64,000 bases of DNA. Origin: Chitinibacter sp. FCG-7 (GTDB lineage Bacteria; Pseudomonadota; Gammaproteobacteria; Burkholderiales; Chitinibacteraceae). The notes under the pieces were generated by a model that worked only from the letters and a program-made list of their open reading frames with translations, was not told the origin of the DNA and made no database searches. Below, piece after piece: positions 1-8,788 of this stretch. Position 1 is the stretch's first letter, and every line of letters begins with the position of its first letter. The stretch is from the NCBI RefSeq assembly GCF_040047665.1, contig NZ_CP157355.1:1302001-1366000 (forward strand), read 5' to 3'. The position numbers and the translations under genes are program-made.

Positions 1-105
1 ATTCTGGATGGCACCCGCTTTGAATTTGACCGCATCGCGCCAGACGCCAGAACCCAGGAAGGGGAATATTTGCTCGATGGATGTTTGATTTATCGCGCGA
101 GCTGA
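1..105 (+). CDS. C-terminal end of an unidentified protein (5' truncated by window)
   Basis: Frame 1 is open from the first base to a TGA at 103-105 and gives 34 residues ending in LIYRAS. The start lies outside the window, so only the tail is visible. Its spacing, same strand and clean stop about 80 nt ahead of panD suggest a real gene end. I see no motif that identifies the family, and no function is assigned. Confidence 0.45.
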   Translation: MLDGTRFEFDRIAPDARTQEGEYLLDGCLIYRAS

Positions 106-116
106 TGCACTTTCGC

Positions 117-144
117 TTGGCTTTTTGATGCAAAGTTTTATAAT
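117..144 (+). promoter_or_regulatory. Sigma70-type promoter candidate for panD
   Basis: TTGGCT (117-122) and a perfect TATAAT (139-144) are separated by 16 nt, and panD starts 41 nt downstream. The -10 box is consensus and the -35 box matches at four of six positions. It follows the end of the preceding gene at 105, so panD probably has its own transcript. Confidence 0.55.
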
Positions 145-185
145 CGCGCCTATCTTTTGGGTCACGCCCCAAGCGGGAGAACACC

Positions 186-566
186 ATGCAACGCAATATG
201 CTTAAATCCAAACTGCACCGCGTTACTGCAACGCATGCCGAATTGCACTACGAAGGCTCGTGCGCCATTGACGAAAACCTGCTTGAAGCGGCCAATATCC
301 GCGAATACGAAGCAATTGATATCTGGAATATCAATAATGGCGCCCGTTTTTCGACCTACGCCATTAAAGGCCAACGTGGCTCGGGCATTATTTCGGTCAA
401 TGGCTCAGCCGCTCGCCACGCCCAGGTGGGCGACTTGCTGATTATTGCCACGTTTGCCGATTACAGCGATGACGAGCTGCACAATCACAAACCATCGCTG
501 ATTTATGTAGACAGCAATAATCGCATTACTCACAGCAGCAACGCGATTGCAACACAAACCATATAA
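186..566 (+). CDS. panD: Aspartate 1-decarboxylase
   Basis: This enzyme makes beta-alanine from L-aspartate in the cytoplasm for pantothenate and coenzyme A synthesis. The 126-residue length and the whole sequence fit the pyruvoyl-dependent PanD family. The self-cleavage site is Gly24-Ser25 within [10 protein letters not shown]; cleavage gives a short beta chain and a pyruvoyl-capped alpha chain. The conserved Lys9 (MLKSKLHR) and the SVNGSAAR segment are also present. The start ATG follows AGCGGGAGAACACC, an acceptable ribosome site. The gene is flanked by its own candidate promoter and a strong terminator, so it is probably monocistronic. No other pantothenate genes are nearby. Confidence 0.97.
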   Translation: MQRNMLKSKLHRVTATHAELHYEGSCAIDENLLEAANIREYEAIDIWNINNGARFSTYAIKGQRGSGIISVNGSAARHAQVGDLLIIATFADYSDDELHNHKPSLIYVDSNNRITHSSNAIATQTI

Positions 567-585
567 GGTCTTCACCGTACGTCGA

Positions 586-611
586 AAAACCCGCTTTCAA
601 GCGGGTTTTTT
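586..611 (+). terminator. Rho-independent terminator of panD
   Basis: The inverted repeat ACCCGCTT / AAGCGGGT has a two-base loop, is preceded by an A tract and followed by a run of six T. It begins about 20 nt after the panD stop. Confidence 0.88.
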
Positions 612-828
612 ATTGCTTTCAATCTGCAAAAGCAGCGAATAAACAACTGATTTAAATCAGCATTTAAAACTCCAGCCGCTCACGCGTCGCCAGCAAAGGT
701 GATGCAAATAACAAAGCCCGCTTTTGGCACATCACTAATTCCTAATATTTCTGGTAAATTCGCGCTGCTGTATGCCAGACACATGAACAGAAACTTGTGC
801 GCAAACAAAAAATAGCTCTGGAGGAGCA

Positions 829-2793
829 ATGAATTTCTTTTCTAAAGCGGGCCTCGTGGCCGCAATCATCGTCCAAGCTGGCGTTGCTCACGCTGCCACA
901 GAATGGAATAACAATACCGTATACGCCGAGCCTGGCCAGATTGTGAGCTATCAGGGGCAACTGTATACCAACGGCTGGTGGACCAAGGGCGAAAACCCGG
1001 CCAGCAGCGGGCCATGGGGTGTATGGCGCACAGTCAGCGGCCAAGTCGCTGCAACCAGCGCGCCGACTGCTGCACCAAGCAGCAAACCGACTACGATCCC
1101 AACCCTGACAGCCAGCCCTAAACCTACTGCCAGCGCAGCCCCCACCAGTACACCTATCAGCACAGCGGGCAGCACGGCCAATGCGTGGAATCCAGCCACC
1201 ACCTATGCCGAGAAAGGCAATGTCGTGAGTTATCAAGGCGAGCTGTATCGTAATGAATGGTGGACACGCGGTGACGTGCCAAGTGCATCGGGCGCTTTTG
1301 GCGTGTGGCGCAAAATCAGTGCGGCCACTGCAACACCGACTGCAACAGCCAAGCCTGTCGCGACGCCTGCCCCAACTGCAGCACCAACCGCAGCCCCGAC
1401 TGCCACAGCCAAACCAACGGCGACGCCAGTGATCACGGTCAAACCTAGCCCGACACCTGTCGTCACTGCTGCACCCACAGCAACGCCAACGCTCGCACCA
1501 ACGGCCACGCCTAAACCAAGCGCAACGCCCGCCCCGGTTGGCAGCCTGATTCCACCACGCAGCCTGACACTGGAACAGCCAGGCGATATTGGCACCCTGC
1601 GCGCCGCGCAGCTGCGCAGCTTTAACCACTCTCCATTCCAATCGACGGGTTACTGGGTGCAGCCTGGCGATGTACTGCTGGTGAACTACAGCTACACCGG
1701 TAGCACGCCGAACAAACAGCCGGAAATCTGGCTGCACAATATCGACGATGACACCTGGAACTACGACACCGCGCAAAAAGTGAAGCTCAATGTCGGTAGT
1801 AACAGCATTGTGTCCAACGTGAAAGCCGCCGTGTACGTTGCCGCCTTCAATACGCCAACCAATGGCGAACTCAAAGTCGAGCTGGCTTCGGGTGGCCGCG
1901 TGATGCCGCGCTTTGTATTGGGCCAGCACACGCAGGACGACTGGCTCAAAATGCTCAGCCAGAATGGCGATGCGCCGTACGCCGAGCTGGTTAGCACACG
2001 CATGATGCTCACCGCCAGCCTGGCCAAAGCGATGCGCCACGTTGATGATCCGGTGGCGTTGATGACGCTATGGGATGAAATCGTCCGTCTGGAAGACGAA
2101 CAATACGGCATCAAACCGGGCAACACCTACCCGCATAACCCGACGCCGCACCGCTTCCACTTTGTTGAGCTGGCGCCTTACGATGGCTGGATGTATGCAT
2201 GGCAATACCGCATGGCTTCGGCATCGGATGACGCTGCAATTGGCTCGGTACTCAATAGCAAAAAGCTCAAAACTGACGGCTGGGGCCCTTGGCATGAGCT
2301 GGGTCATCAATACCAGATGAGCACTTTCACCTGGAAAGACCAGACCGAAGTGACAGTGAATCTGTCTTCGGCCTATGTGCAACGTGGTTTGGGTCAGCCT
2401 TCGCGCTATGAAACCCAGGGCACCTGGACCAAAACTTTTGCTTATCTGAATCAGGCCACGCGTGATTTTGCGACGCAAAGCGATCTGTTTGTCCGCGCCA
2501 CGATGTTCTGGCAGCTGGACCTGGCTTTTGGCAAGGATTTCTACGCCAAGGTTGGTACCAGCTACCGCAATATGAGCGCCGCACAACGCCCAACGACCGA
2601 TGCTGCAGAGACCCAAGCCTTCGTCATCGAAGCGAGCCGCGCCGCAGGCTATGATCTGACGCCGTTCTTTACCCAGTGGGGCATTGCGGTAACGACCGAC
2701 ACGCAAACCAAACTGCGCGGCATGGGGCTCAAAACACTGACCGACCCGATCTGGCTTAATCGCGACAGCAAAGTGCTTTATCAGCCACGCTAA
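829..2793 (+). CDS. Secreted M60-family (enhancin-like) metalloprotease with two chitin-binding modules
   Basis: The 654-residue product begins with a signal peptide (cleavage probably after AHA, about residue 22). Two CBM5/12-like modules follow, about residues 24-65 and 122-165; each has the W..N..Y, GxxVSYxGxLY and WW.(K/R)G pattern of chitin-binding domains. Ala/Thr/Pro-rich linkers (about 66-120 and 166-235) separate them from the catalytic part. The zinc signature is HELGH at residues 489-493, with a second glutamate at 507 (HExxH then E), as in peptidase M60 mucinase/enhancin proteins. This architecture suggests attack on glycosylated proteins near chitin or mucin surfaces; the true substrate is not shown. 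The GGAGGAG ribosome site at about 820 supports the start. The linker is repetitive and could vary in length between strains. Confidence 0.88.
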   Translation: MNFFSKAGLVAAIIVQAGVAHAATEWNNNTVYAEPGQIVSYQGQLYTNGWWTKGENPASSGPWGVWRTVSGQVAATSAPTAAPSSKPTTIPTLTASPKPTASAAPTSTPISTAGSTANAWNPATTYAEKGNVVSYQGELYRNEWWTRGDVPSASGAFGVWRKISAATATPTATAKPVATPAPTAAPTAAPTATAKPTATPVITVKPSPTPVVTAAPTATPTLAPTATPKPSATPAPVGSLIPPRSLTLEQPGDIGTLRAAQLRSFNHSPFQSTGYWVQPGDVLLVNYSYTGSTPNKQPEIWLHNIDDDTWNYDTAQKVKLNVGSNSIVSNVKAAVYVAAFNTPTNGELKVELASGGRVMPRFVLGQHTQDDWLKMLSQNGDAPYAELVSTRMMLTASLAKAMRHVDDPVALMTLWDEIVRLEDEQYGIKPGNTYPHNPTPHRFHFVELAPYDGWMYAWQYRMASASDDAAIGSVLNSKKLKTDGWGPWHELGHQYQMSTFTWKDQTEVTVNLSSAYVQRGLGQPSRYETQGTWTKTFAYLNQATRDFATQSDLFVRATMFWQLDLAFGKDFYAKVGTSYRNMSAAQRPTTDAAETQAFVIEASRAAGYDLTPFFTQWGIAVTTDTQTKLRGMGLKTLTDPIWLNRDSKVLYQPR

Positions 2794-2796
2794 TTA

Positions 2797-2868
2797 GGGT
2801 ATATGGCTACAAGCCAAATACTAGAATAGCTACAGGCCAATACCCATAAAGGTATTGGCCTGTTTTAT
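2797..2868 (+). terminator. Terminator hairpin within a dispersed GGGTAT element
   Basis: A perfect 12-bp stem (CAGGCCAATACC at 2833-2844 with its complement at 2851-2862, six-base loop) is followed by a T-rich run, so it can terminate the protease transcript. The block from 2797 begins GGGTATATGGCTACAAG and belongs to the same roughly 50-nt element family as the copies at about 22976, 44257, 52426, 56182 and 63169. The T run is short, so termination efficiency is uncertain. Confidence 0.7.
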
Positions 2869-2890
2869 TTCAACCCCGTAAATCATGGGA

Positions 2891-3244
2891 TTAAGGTGTA
2901 AATAGGCGATCCGTTTTGGCTGCCAGCTCGAAATCCATCCGGTGTAGGCCACGGATCTTGTGCGACCACCAGCTCACGGTGAGCTGCCCCCACTCCAGCA
3001 GCAACGCCGGATGATGGCCAACGTCTTCGGCCAGCGCCGCCACGCGGTCACACATCGCCCAGGCCTGGGCAAAATTGTTGAACTGATACACCCGCTGCAA
3101 TTGCAGCACGCCGTCAACGACGACCGGCGTCCAATCCGGGATGGCGCGGATCAGCAACGCCAGCTCTTCGTCGCTCACTTGCGGCGCGCCCGCGCGGCAG
3201 GCTTCGCATTTTTGTGCCAGATCGGCAGCCAGATCATCACTCAT
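2891..3244 (-). CDS. phhB: Pterin-4a-carbinolamine dehydratase
   Basis: This 117-residue protein belongs to the PCD/DCoH family, which dehydrates 4a-hydroxy-tetrahydrobiopterin in the pterin cycle linked to phenylalanine hydroxylase. The family signature EDVGHHP and the following W..V...W..H...GL are present (about residues 70-105). The N-terminal part carries a CxxC pair (QKCEACRAG), common in bacterial members. AGGAG lies nine bases before the ATG. No phenylalanine hydroxylase gene is in the window. It lies 21 nt downstream of the deacetylase-like gene on the same strand and may be cotranscribed with it. Confidence 0.93.
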   Translation of the reverse strand: MSDDLAADLAQKCEACRAGAPQVSDEELALLIRAIPDWTPVVVDGVLQLQRVYQFNNFAQAWAMCDRVAALAEDVGHHPALLLEWGQLTVSWWSHKIRGLHRMDFELAAKTDRLFTP

Positions 3245-3265
3245 TGCTTCACTCCTGTGGGTTGT

Positions 3266-4162
3266 TCAGGCAAAACGTTGTACGGCAGCGCGCACCGTGG
3301 CCGCGTAAATCGCGACCGTATCGGCAATCGGCTCGGCGTAACCCCCGCCCATGGTGATTGCCAGCGGCACGCCAAAGCGCTGACAATAATCCATCACCAT
3401 CTCGTCGCGCGCCAGTAAACCGGCCATGCTCAGATTGAGCTTGCCCAGCCTATCGCCCGCGTAGGCATCGGCACCCGCCAGATAAATCACCAGTTCAGGC
3501 TGCGCCAGCGAAAACAGCTGCGGCAAAGCGCCCGCCAGCTCGGCCAGATACAATGCATCGTCGCAAGCATCGGGCAGCTCGATATCCCAATCGCTGCTTT
3601 GTTTGTCAAACGGATAGTTATTCGCGCCGTGCATGGAAAAAGTAAACAGCTGCGGCTCGCTGGCCAGCATGCTGGCCGTACCATTGCCCTGATGCACGTC
3701 CAGATCAATCACCAATGCACGCTCAATTGCGCCTTCGGCCCGCAGGCACTGCAGCGCCACCGCACTATCGTTAAACACGCAAAAACCACTGCCATGGTCG
3801 GCAAACGCATGGTGCGTGCCGCCCGCCAGGCTAACGCTGCAGCCTTGTGCCAATGCGCTGCAACAGGCCGCCAGCGTAGCGCCGGTCGAGGCGCGTGAAC
3901 GCTCGATCAGCATCGGCGACCATGGCAGGCCGATCACCCTTTGCTCGGCGGCGCTTAATGCGCCATCGCTGACTTTTTGCACATAGGCAGCAGTATGTGC
4001 CTGCCGAAGCTGCTCATCACTAATAACAGGGGTATCAACCAGCAAGCCATTGGCAAATTGGGCTACAGCCTGATACAGCATGGGGTATTTGTTAGCCGGA
4101 AAACGATGCCCGGCAGGTAGCGGCAAGGGATACTGGTCGGAACGGTAAATCAGCACGGACAA
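3266..4162 (-). CDS. Histone-deacetylase-fold (acetoin utilisation/APAH-like) hydrolase
   Basis: The 298-residue product matches bacterial class II HDAC-like zinc hydrolases, which remove acyl groups from small molecules or lysines. Visible motifs in order: GGTHHAF (paired histidines), FCVFND, the zinc-binding IDLDVHQGNG, the aspartate in YLAGADAYAGD, and a final GGGY with the catalytic Tyr. The acceptor is unknown; bacterial relatives act on acetylpolyamines or acetylated enzymes. The 4162 start is TTG and an in-frame GTG lies two codons inside; neither has a strong ribosome site, so the exact start is open. It is followed 21 nt later by phhB. Confidence 0.9.
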   Translation of the reverse strand: MSVLIYRSDQYPLPLPAGHRFPANKYPMLYQAVAQFANGLLVDTPVISDEQLRQAHTAAYVQKVSDGALSAAEQRVIGLPWSPMLIERSRASTGATLAACCSALAQGCSVSLAGGTHHAFADHGSGFCVFNDSAVALQCLRAEGAIERALVIDLDVHQGNGTASMLASEPQLFTFSMHGANNYPFDKQSSDWDIELPDACDDALYLAELAGALPQLFSLAQPELVIYLAGADAYAGDRLGKLNLSMAGLLARDEMVMDYCQRFGVPLAITMGGGYAEPIADTVAIYAATVRAAVQRFA

Positions 4163-4312
4163 CTCACAAAAGAAAGGCGCTCAAAGGGAAGGCGCTGAAA
4201 CGGGCACGCAAACCGAGTGTGCGCATGATACGGCAAGTGCGCGCCACCGTGCGGCTGGCCGCGGATGGGAGCGGATGGGAGCGGATTGCAGCGAATGCCC
4301 GCCAGCTGCGAC

Positions 4313-4552
4313 TTACAGGTGTGCGTGGGTGCCATCGCAAAATGGTTTGGATTCGCTGTGCTTGCAGCCGCACAGGTACACCGTTTCGCTGATTTCGGCG
4401 ACAAACTTGATGGGGCTCATATGGGTATGCCGATGCGAGCCATCACAGAAGGGCTGGGTGCGGCTATGGCCACAGGCGCACCAGTGGTAGGTTTTTCCGG
4501 CTTCAACGTCGACAACATACGGTGCTTTCTGGGTGATCATGGGTTCGGACAT
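4313..4552 (-). CDS. Dual CDGSH-type iron-sulfur protein
   Basis: The 79-residue protein contains two CDGSH-like 2Fe-2S sites: CxC...PFCDGSH in the first half and CGCKxS...PFCDGTH in the second. Each supplies three cysteines and one histidine, the usual ligand set, so two clusters are expected. Tandem CDGSH proteins occur widely in bacteria and are thought to act in electron transfer or redox sensing; the exact role is unknown. A GGAGG ribosome site stands seven bases from the ATG. A short triplicated GGATGGGAGC stretch lies just beyond its stop, at about 4264-4287. Confidence 0.9.
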   Translation of the reverse strand: MSEPMITQKAPYVVDVEAGKTYHWCACGHSRTQPFCDGSHRHTHMSPIKFVAEISETVYLCGCKHSESKPFCDGTHAHL

Positions 4553-4613
4553 GGTGCAGGCCTCCGGCTAAGCGATGAGATTTCAGCCTAGCCGCAGCCT
4601 GCAGCAAGCGCAA

Positions 4614-5120
4614 TCAGGCCGCTTGCATATGCGCCACCAACTGCTCCAGCGCCTTGCCCCAACCTTCCTCGAACCCCATTGCCGCGTGCTGCGCGCGGCC
4701 GTCGGCATCGCGGTGCGTCACAATCGCCTTGTATAGCGTGCCGCCCGGTGTTGGCGTCAGCTCGATGGTGGCGGTAAACGGAAAATCACCGCAGCTGCTA
4801 TCGGCAAACGACGGGTTGGGCCGGAAACCGGGCAGCAAGGCATTGGTCCAGACCAGACGGCGCTGGGGAATGATGTCCAGATAGCAGCCGACACCGGAAA
4901 ACTGCTGCCCTTCCTCCGGGCCTTTCATTTCGGTATGAAACAACCCACCAGGGCGCAAATCGATCTGGCACTCGGTGGTACGCCATGGCGCGGGCGTAAA
5001 CCAGTGCACAAGATGTTCGGGTTGGGTCCACGCCGCCCAGATCGCCTCGGGTGGCAAAGGGACTTCGCGCTCAAAAGCAAGATCCAGTTGCGGATCAAAC
5101 TGCTCGCCAGTTGTCGTCAT
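4614..5120 (-). CDS. SRPBCC/AHSA1 domain protein
   Basis: A 168-residue protein with the START-like fold of the Activator of Hsp90 ATPase homologue family. Signature features are EREVPLPPEAIWAAWTQPEHLVHWFTP near the N terminus (family pattern RxxxAPxxxVWxAxTxPExLxxWW, shown here only for comparison), the middle DLRPGG...F and the C-terminal H...MGFEEGWGKALEQL. Bacterial members probably bind hydrophobic ligands. I place the start at the ATG at 5120 because GAGGT precedes it; a longer reading from 5204 has no such site. Function in the cell cannot be told from context. Confidence 0.85.
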   Translation of the reverse strand: MTTTGEQFDPQLDLAFEREVPLPPEAIWAAWTQPEHLVHWFTPAPWRTTECQIDLRPGGLFHTEMKGPEEGQQFSGVGCYLDIIPQRRLVWTNALLPGFRPNPSFADSSCGDFPFTATIELTPTPGGTLYKAIVTHRDADGRAQHAAMGFEEGWGKALEQLVAHMQAA

Positions 5121-5194
5121 CTGATACCTCGTCCATGCAATCGAAAACCCTGTTTTAGCAGCCCAAGATGACATCTGCAATAAAGCGCGACATC

Positions 5195-5539
5195 TCAGGC
5201 GCAAGCATCCGGCGTCGGTACCCCGTGTTCATCAATCGCCGGCAGTCCATAACGCGCACGTGCGGTATTACAACGCTCATCGCCCACGTCCACTTCGCGG
5301 CAGGTGCTAGCGCGCAACTCATAAATGCCACAGCTGGCCGCCTCGCCCACCCGGCCCTGCAAAGCCGTGCAATGCGGCTGCGGCTGATTGGTGCCGCGCA
5401 TCGCCACCAAAAAAGGCGTCACTGGCTCGACCAGCGCATTGGGCACCGTGCCACCGGGTACGGCATCGCTTTCGCCAAAATAGAAGGACACGCGAAAGCT
5501 GGCGCAACACGCGCCGCAGCTCATACAGACATGGCTCAT
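5195..5539 (-). CDS. YkgJ-type cysteine cluster protein
   Basis: The 114-residue product starts MSHVCMSCGACC, the CxxCGxCC core of the YkgJ/UPF0153 family, and carries further cysteines in the central H C...C..Y..R...C segment. These proteins are predicted to bind zinc or an Fe-S cluster; no biochemical role is established. A short C-terminal tail ends near 5195, just upstream of the AHSA1-like gene. The ribosome site is weak. Confidence 0.85.
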   Translation of the reverse strand: MSHVCMSCGACCASFRVSFYFGESDAVPGGTVPNALVEPVTPFLVAMRGTNQPQPHCTALQGRVGEAASCGIYELRASTCREVDVGDERCNTARARYGLPAIDEHGVPTPDACA

Positions 5540-5762
5540 GATCAGACGGACCGTAGAAATCGAATGCCGCGATTTTAATTAAAAAGCCGCCTGCGTGCAG
5601 TGCCACGTTCGACCCTACCATGCTCGACGATCTCTCTCGACAATACCGCCGCATGGCAGCTTTCATCAAAAATGCGAAAATAAAACACATCTCGACATCC
5701 CTGATTAAATTTGCACTACCAGTGGGATAAGATGGGTCATTACTTTCTGCCCGGTTACTGTC

Positions 5763-7391
5763 ATGAAAACACTTAAAGCTAAAATACGGCTGGTACTGAT
5801 TTTGCTCACCTCGCTGGCCGTGGTGACGTTCTGTATCTTCAGCTACTTTGAAACCCGCGCTGTCGCCATTGAAGCGATAGATGGCAAACTCACCGCCGCC
5901 GCCAATGGCTACCGTTTTATTGTTCCGGAGCAAGTACACGCCCAGCTCACTGGCCGCGATAGCGCCGATCTGAAAGCCATGCGCGCCGAAAGCGTCAAGC
6001 TGACCCGCTTTGCCGAATCGCTCGGCCTGCCTTATGTCTACAGCTTTGTATTAAAAGACGGTAAACCGCACTATGTGCTGTCTTCGCTCTCGCCCGAAGA
6101 AGAGCGTGACCCGAATGCCGAGCAATACCTCAAAGTGTACGAAACGCCGAATGCTGAGCTACTGGCCGCACTGAATCAGGGCAAGCTCAGCTGGGCCGAA
6201 TACAGCAGCAGCTACGGCGACTTCCGCTCGATTTACCTGCCGTTTCGCACCGCCAACGGCACCACGATTGTCGCAGTGGCCGATGCCGACCTGAGTGCCG
6301 TCAAAACCACCTTGCGAACCTTGTTAATCAAGGAAGCTGGCACTGGCTTGATTCTGATTTTGATCGCCATCGTCGTCTCATTCTGGCTGGGTAATGTGGT
6401 AACCCGCCCGCTGGATCGTCTGCTGGCCGCCATGCGCCAGCTCACCAGTGGCGAAGCCGATCTAACCATCCGCCTCGATGATCGCCAGCAAGACGAAACC
6501 GGCCGCATCGCCGCCGCGTTCAACCAATTTATCAGCGAGCTGCACAAGCAAATCCGCACGGTAGAAACCGAAAGCACCCGCCTGAATCAGGGCGTGCAGG
6601 CGATTGAGCAAGTGGTCGATCATCTGGCCCGCGAATCGCGCTCGCAAGCCGATCTGGTCTCCGAAACCGCCGCCACCATCGAGGAAGTGACCGTCAGCAT
6701 AGCCCACATTGCCGACAGCACCCATGAGGTCGAACGCGCAGTCAGCCACGCCGACGAAGGCGCACGCAGCAGCGCGCAAGCGATGAACACCATGCAGCAG
6801 CGCACCGACGCGATGGGCAACACGCTGCATGTGCTGGCCGAATCGATCAGCCGGCTGGATCACGAATCCAAGCAGATCAACAACATCACCAATGTGATCA
6901 AGGACATCGCCAACCAGACCAATCTGCTGGCGCTGAACGCCGCCATCGAAGCCGCCCGCGCCGGCGAGCAAGGCCGTGGCTTTGCCGTGGTCGCCGACGA
7001 AGTGCGCAGCCTGGCCGAGCGCACCGCCCGCGCCACGGTAGAAATCGAAACACTGCTAGGCTCAATCTGCGACGAAACCGCCCAGGCCGTCGAGCGCACC
7101 ACTGCCACCGCCAGCGGCGCCGAATCAAGCCGCCAGATGGTGGGCGACGTGAACACCCGCATCGCCGCCATGCAGCAGGAAATGCAAGGCGTACTCACCC
7201 AGATCAACGAAATCTCCGCCGCCACCCGCGAGCAATCGCTCGCCACCGAGCAGATCGCCCAGGTATCCGAGCGCATCAGCCAGCAGGTCAACACCACCGA
7301 CCAAGCCCTGCAGCAAACCCGCCAAACGCTAGCTGGCATCAACCAGATGGCCGGCTCACTACACGGCGTGGTACGGCGATTCAAGCTGTAA
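5763..7391 (+). CDS. Methyl-accepting chemotaxis protein
   Basis: A 542-residue chemoreceptor. The first membrane helix spans about residues 10-28, a periplasmic sensor of about 160 residues follows, the second helix is near 189-213, then a HAMP domain (about 212-265) and a long cytoplasmic signalling coil. The hairpin tip contains [20 protein letters not shown] and [18 protein letters not shown], the part that contacts CheA and CheW. The sensor looks Cache-like, but its ligand cannot be read from sequence. No CheBR pentapeptide is present at the C terminus. TAAA...GATAA at 5706-5730 faintly resembles a FliA promoter, with spacing about two bases short. No other chemotaxis gene is nearby. Confidence 0.95.
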   Translation: MKTLKAKIRLVLILLTSLAVVTFCIFSYFETRAVAIEAIDGKLTAAANGYRFIVPEQVHAQLTGRDSADLKAMRAESVKLTRFAESLGLPYVYSFVLKDGKPHYVLSSLSPEEERDPNAEQYLKVYETPNAELLAALNQGKLSWAEYSSSYGDFRSIYLPFRTANGTTIVAVADADLSAVKTTLRTLLIKEAGTGLILILIAIVVSFWLGNVVTRPLDRLLAAMRQLTSGEADLTIRLDDRQQDETGRIAAAFNQFISELHKQIRTVETESTRLNQGVQAIEQVVDHLARESRSQADLVSETAATIEEVTVSIAHIADSTHEVERAVSHADEGARSSAQAMNTMQQRTDAMGNTLHVLAESISRLDHESKQINNITNVIKDIANQTNLLALNAAIEAARAGEQGRGFAVVADEVRSLAERTARATVEIETLLGSICDETAQAVERTTATASGAESSRQMVGDVNTRIAAMQQEMQGVLTQINEISAATREQSLATEQIAQVSERISQQVNTTDQALQQTRQTLAGINQMAGSLHGVVRRFKL

Positions 7392-7412
7392 TTCTGGCCA
7401 GCACCAAAAGCA

Positions 7413-7440
7413 AAAACCGCCCGGATGGGCGGTTTTTTTA
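7413..7440 (+). terminator. Rho-independent terminator of the chemoreceptor gene
   Basis: AAAACCGCCC / GGGCGGTTTT with a short GAT loop, followed by seven T. It begins 22 nt after the stop codon. Confidence 0.9.
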
Positions 7441-7500
7441 TCTGCACACAGCACAGATTGTTTAATCACGCGGGAGATAGCCTGCTGCGCAGGCGGTAAA

Positions 7501-7910
7501 CCCTGACGGCCATTTTTCAAACGGCGCGCGTCCACGGGCAGTCCGTTCTAATTAGCTGCAATGGTAGGGTCGGCTTCAGCCGACCAGCCAAAGCAAAAAA
7601 GGTCGGCTAAAGCCGACCCGACAGGTATATTCCTTGAAATCATGCTGGATCTAACATACAGAGCAACACCTAGGCATGTATATGCAAAAATCGTCGGTCT
7701 GCGCGGATTCCCCTGTCATCAAGCCGAGCGAGGAACAAGCGGCAAGGGAATTCGGCGGGCTCTGTTTTGTTAAAGCCCGCCGCCTTGCCGATTGTCCGCA
7801 GCGAGGCGTGACGGAGCTTGGCAACTTGTTGCCTTAGCGTAGGCCGTGGCCTAAGGCTAACATTTTGCACAGCAAAACTTGATGAGGGGCGGCCTTCTTT
7901 GACTTACCTT
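7501..7910. repeat. Direct repeat block, copy A
   Basis: It starts CCCTGACGGCCATTTTTC and runs through ATCGTCGGTCTGCGC and GGCGGGCTCTGTTTTG to CTTCTTTGACTTACC. The same order of segments recurs at 8168-8467. Copy A carries two extra pieces: the paired GGTCGGCT hairpins around 7567-7619, and about 50 nt near 7808-7858. Confidence 0.75.
7567..7619. repeat. Pair of GGTCGGCT hairpins
   Basis: Two 18-nt palindromes, GGTCGGCT-TC-AGCCGACC at 7568-7585 and GGTCGGCT-AA-AGCCGACC at 7601-7618, have identical 8-bp stems and different two-base loops, and are 15 nt apart. They can also pair with each other. This resembles REP/BIME-like dyads, but no nearby transposase is visible. Confidence 0.75.
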
Positions 7911-7929
7911 TCTTGGCCGTTCAAGAAAG
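7908..7929. repeat. Shortened hairpin, first member of the family
   Basis: CTTTCTTG (7908-7915) and CAAGAAAG (7922-7929) form an 8-bp stem around a six-base loop, followed by TGCCGCGG and CACAGCCGCCAAT. The two later copies carry a 13-bp stem at the same place; here the closing GTAAG is missing on the right arm. Confidence 0.7.
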
Positions 7930-8167
7930 TGCCGCGGTGCACAGCCGCCAATCCAAGGTAAATGCGTTGTTGCAAGCAAAGCCTGCTGCGCAGGCGGTGA
8001 ACCGGCGGTTTCGCCCGCCGGACGAGCAAGGGGCAGTCTTGCCTTGCCCCTTGCAACCCTAACGCGCCCGATCGCCGCGAAACCCCGCTTGAAAAAAGCC
8101 CGTCAGGGCGCCGCTACAACTCGCGTTGCGCTAGCGTCGCAACGCTCAAACACTACGCGGCTTAAAA

Positions 8168-8467
8168 CCCTGACGGCCATTTTTCAAACGGCGCGTCTCC
8201 ACGGGCAATCCGTTCTAATTAGCAATGGGGTATATCAGCCAAAACCAATTCAGAATTAATCTTCAGAGCAAAACCCTGGCATGTATACACCGAAATCGTC
8301 GGTCTGCGCAGCTTCCCCTGTCATCAAGCCGAGCGAGGAGCAAGCGGCAAGGGGTTTCGGCGGGCTCTGTTTTGTTAAAGCCCGCCGCCTTGCCGATTGT
8401 CCGCAGCGAGGGCATTTTGCGTAGCAAAACTTGATGAGGGGCGGCCTTCTTTGGCTTACCTTTCTTG
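8168..8467. repeat. Direct repeat block, copy B
   Basis: A shorter version of 7501-7910, with the same leader CCCTGACGGCCATTTTTC, the same GGCGGGCTCTGTTTTG core, and TTTTGC-GTA-GCAAAA (copy A has TTTTGC-ACA-GCAAAA: same stem, changed loop). Confidence 0.75.
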
Positions 8468-8632
8468 GCTGTTCAAGAAAGGTAAGTGCCGCAGCGCACA
8501 GCCGCCAATGCCCGTTGATTGAATGTTGCAGGTAAAGCAAAACACCGTAGGGCGCGGTTAGCCGAAGGCGTACCCGCCAATCAGCCTCTGAAACCACAAA
8601 CATCAATCAGCGCGGGTCACGACCCGCCCTAC
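8455..8632. repeat. 178-nt structured repeat unit, copy 1
   Basis: It consists of a perfect 13-bp hairpin (8455-8467 with 8474-8486), a 60-nt linker (8487-8546) and an 86-nt end piece (8547-8632). The end piece starts GTAGGGCGCGG and ends CCCGCCCTAC, giving inverted termini. The copy at 8789-8966 has exactly the same three lengths. Confidence 0.8.
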
Positions 8633-8788
8633 AAGGCTGCCGCCAGTATTTACCGCGCTGGTGAAGCTGGGGCTTGGTTTCCCGTGTAGCGAAAACCGCA
8701 GCAAGGAGAGAGACAAACGGCCTTTTGTTTGGCTCACGACGAAGCAAGGGCAGCGCGGAGCGCTTTTCGCCCGGGTCGCCTTCTCTTG

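Noticed and set aside
742..2040. Long open frame opposite the M60 protease gene
   Set aside because: It is the shadow of the Pro/Thr-rich linker and lacks family features, a sensible composition or a ribosome site.
4264..4287. Triplicated GGATGGGAGC stretch as a regulatory element
   Set aside because: Only about 24 nt, no link to a promoter or to other copies.
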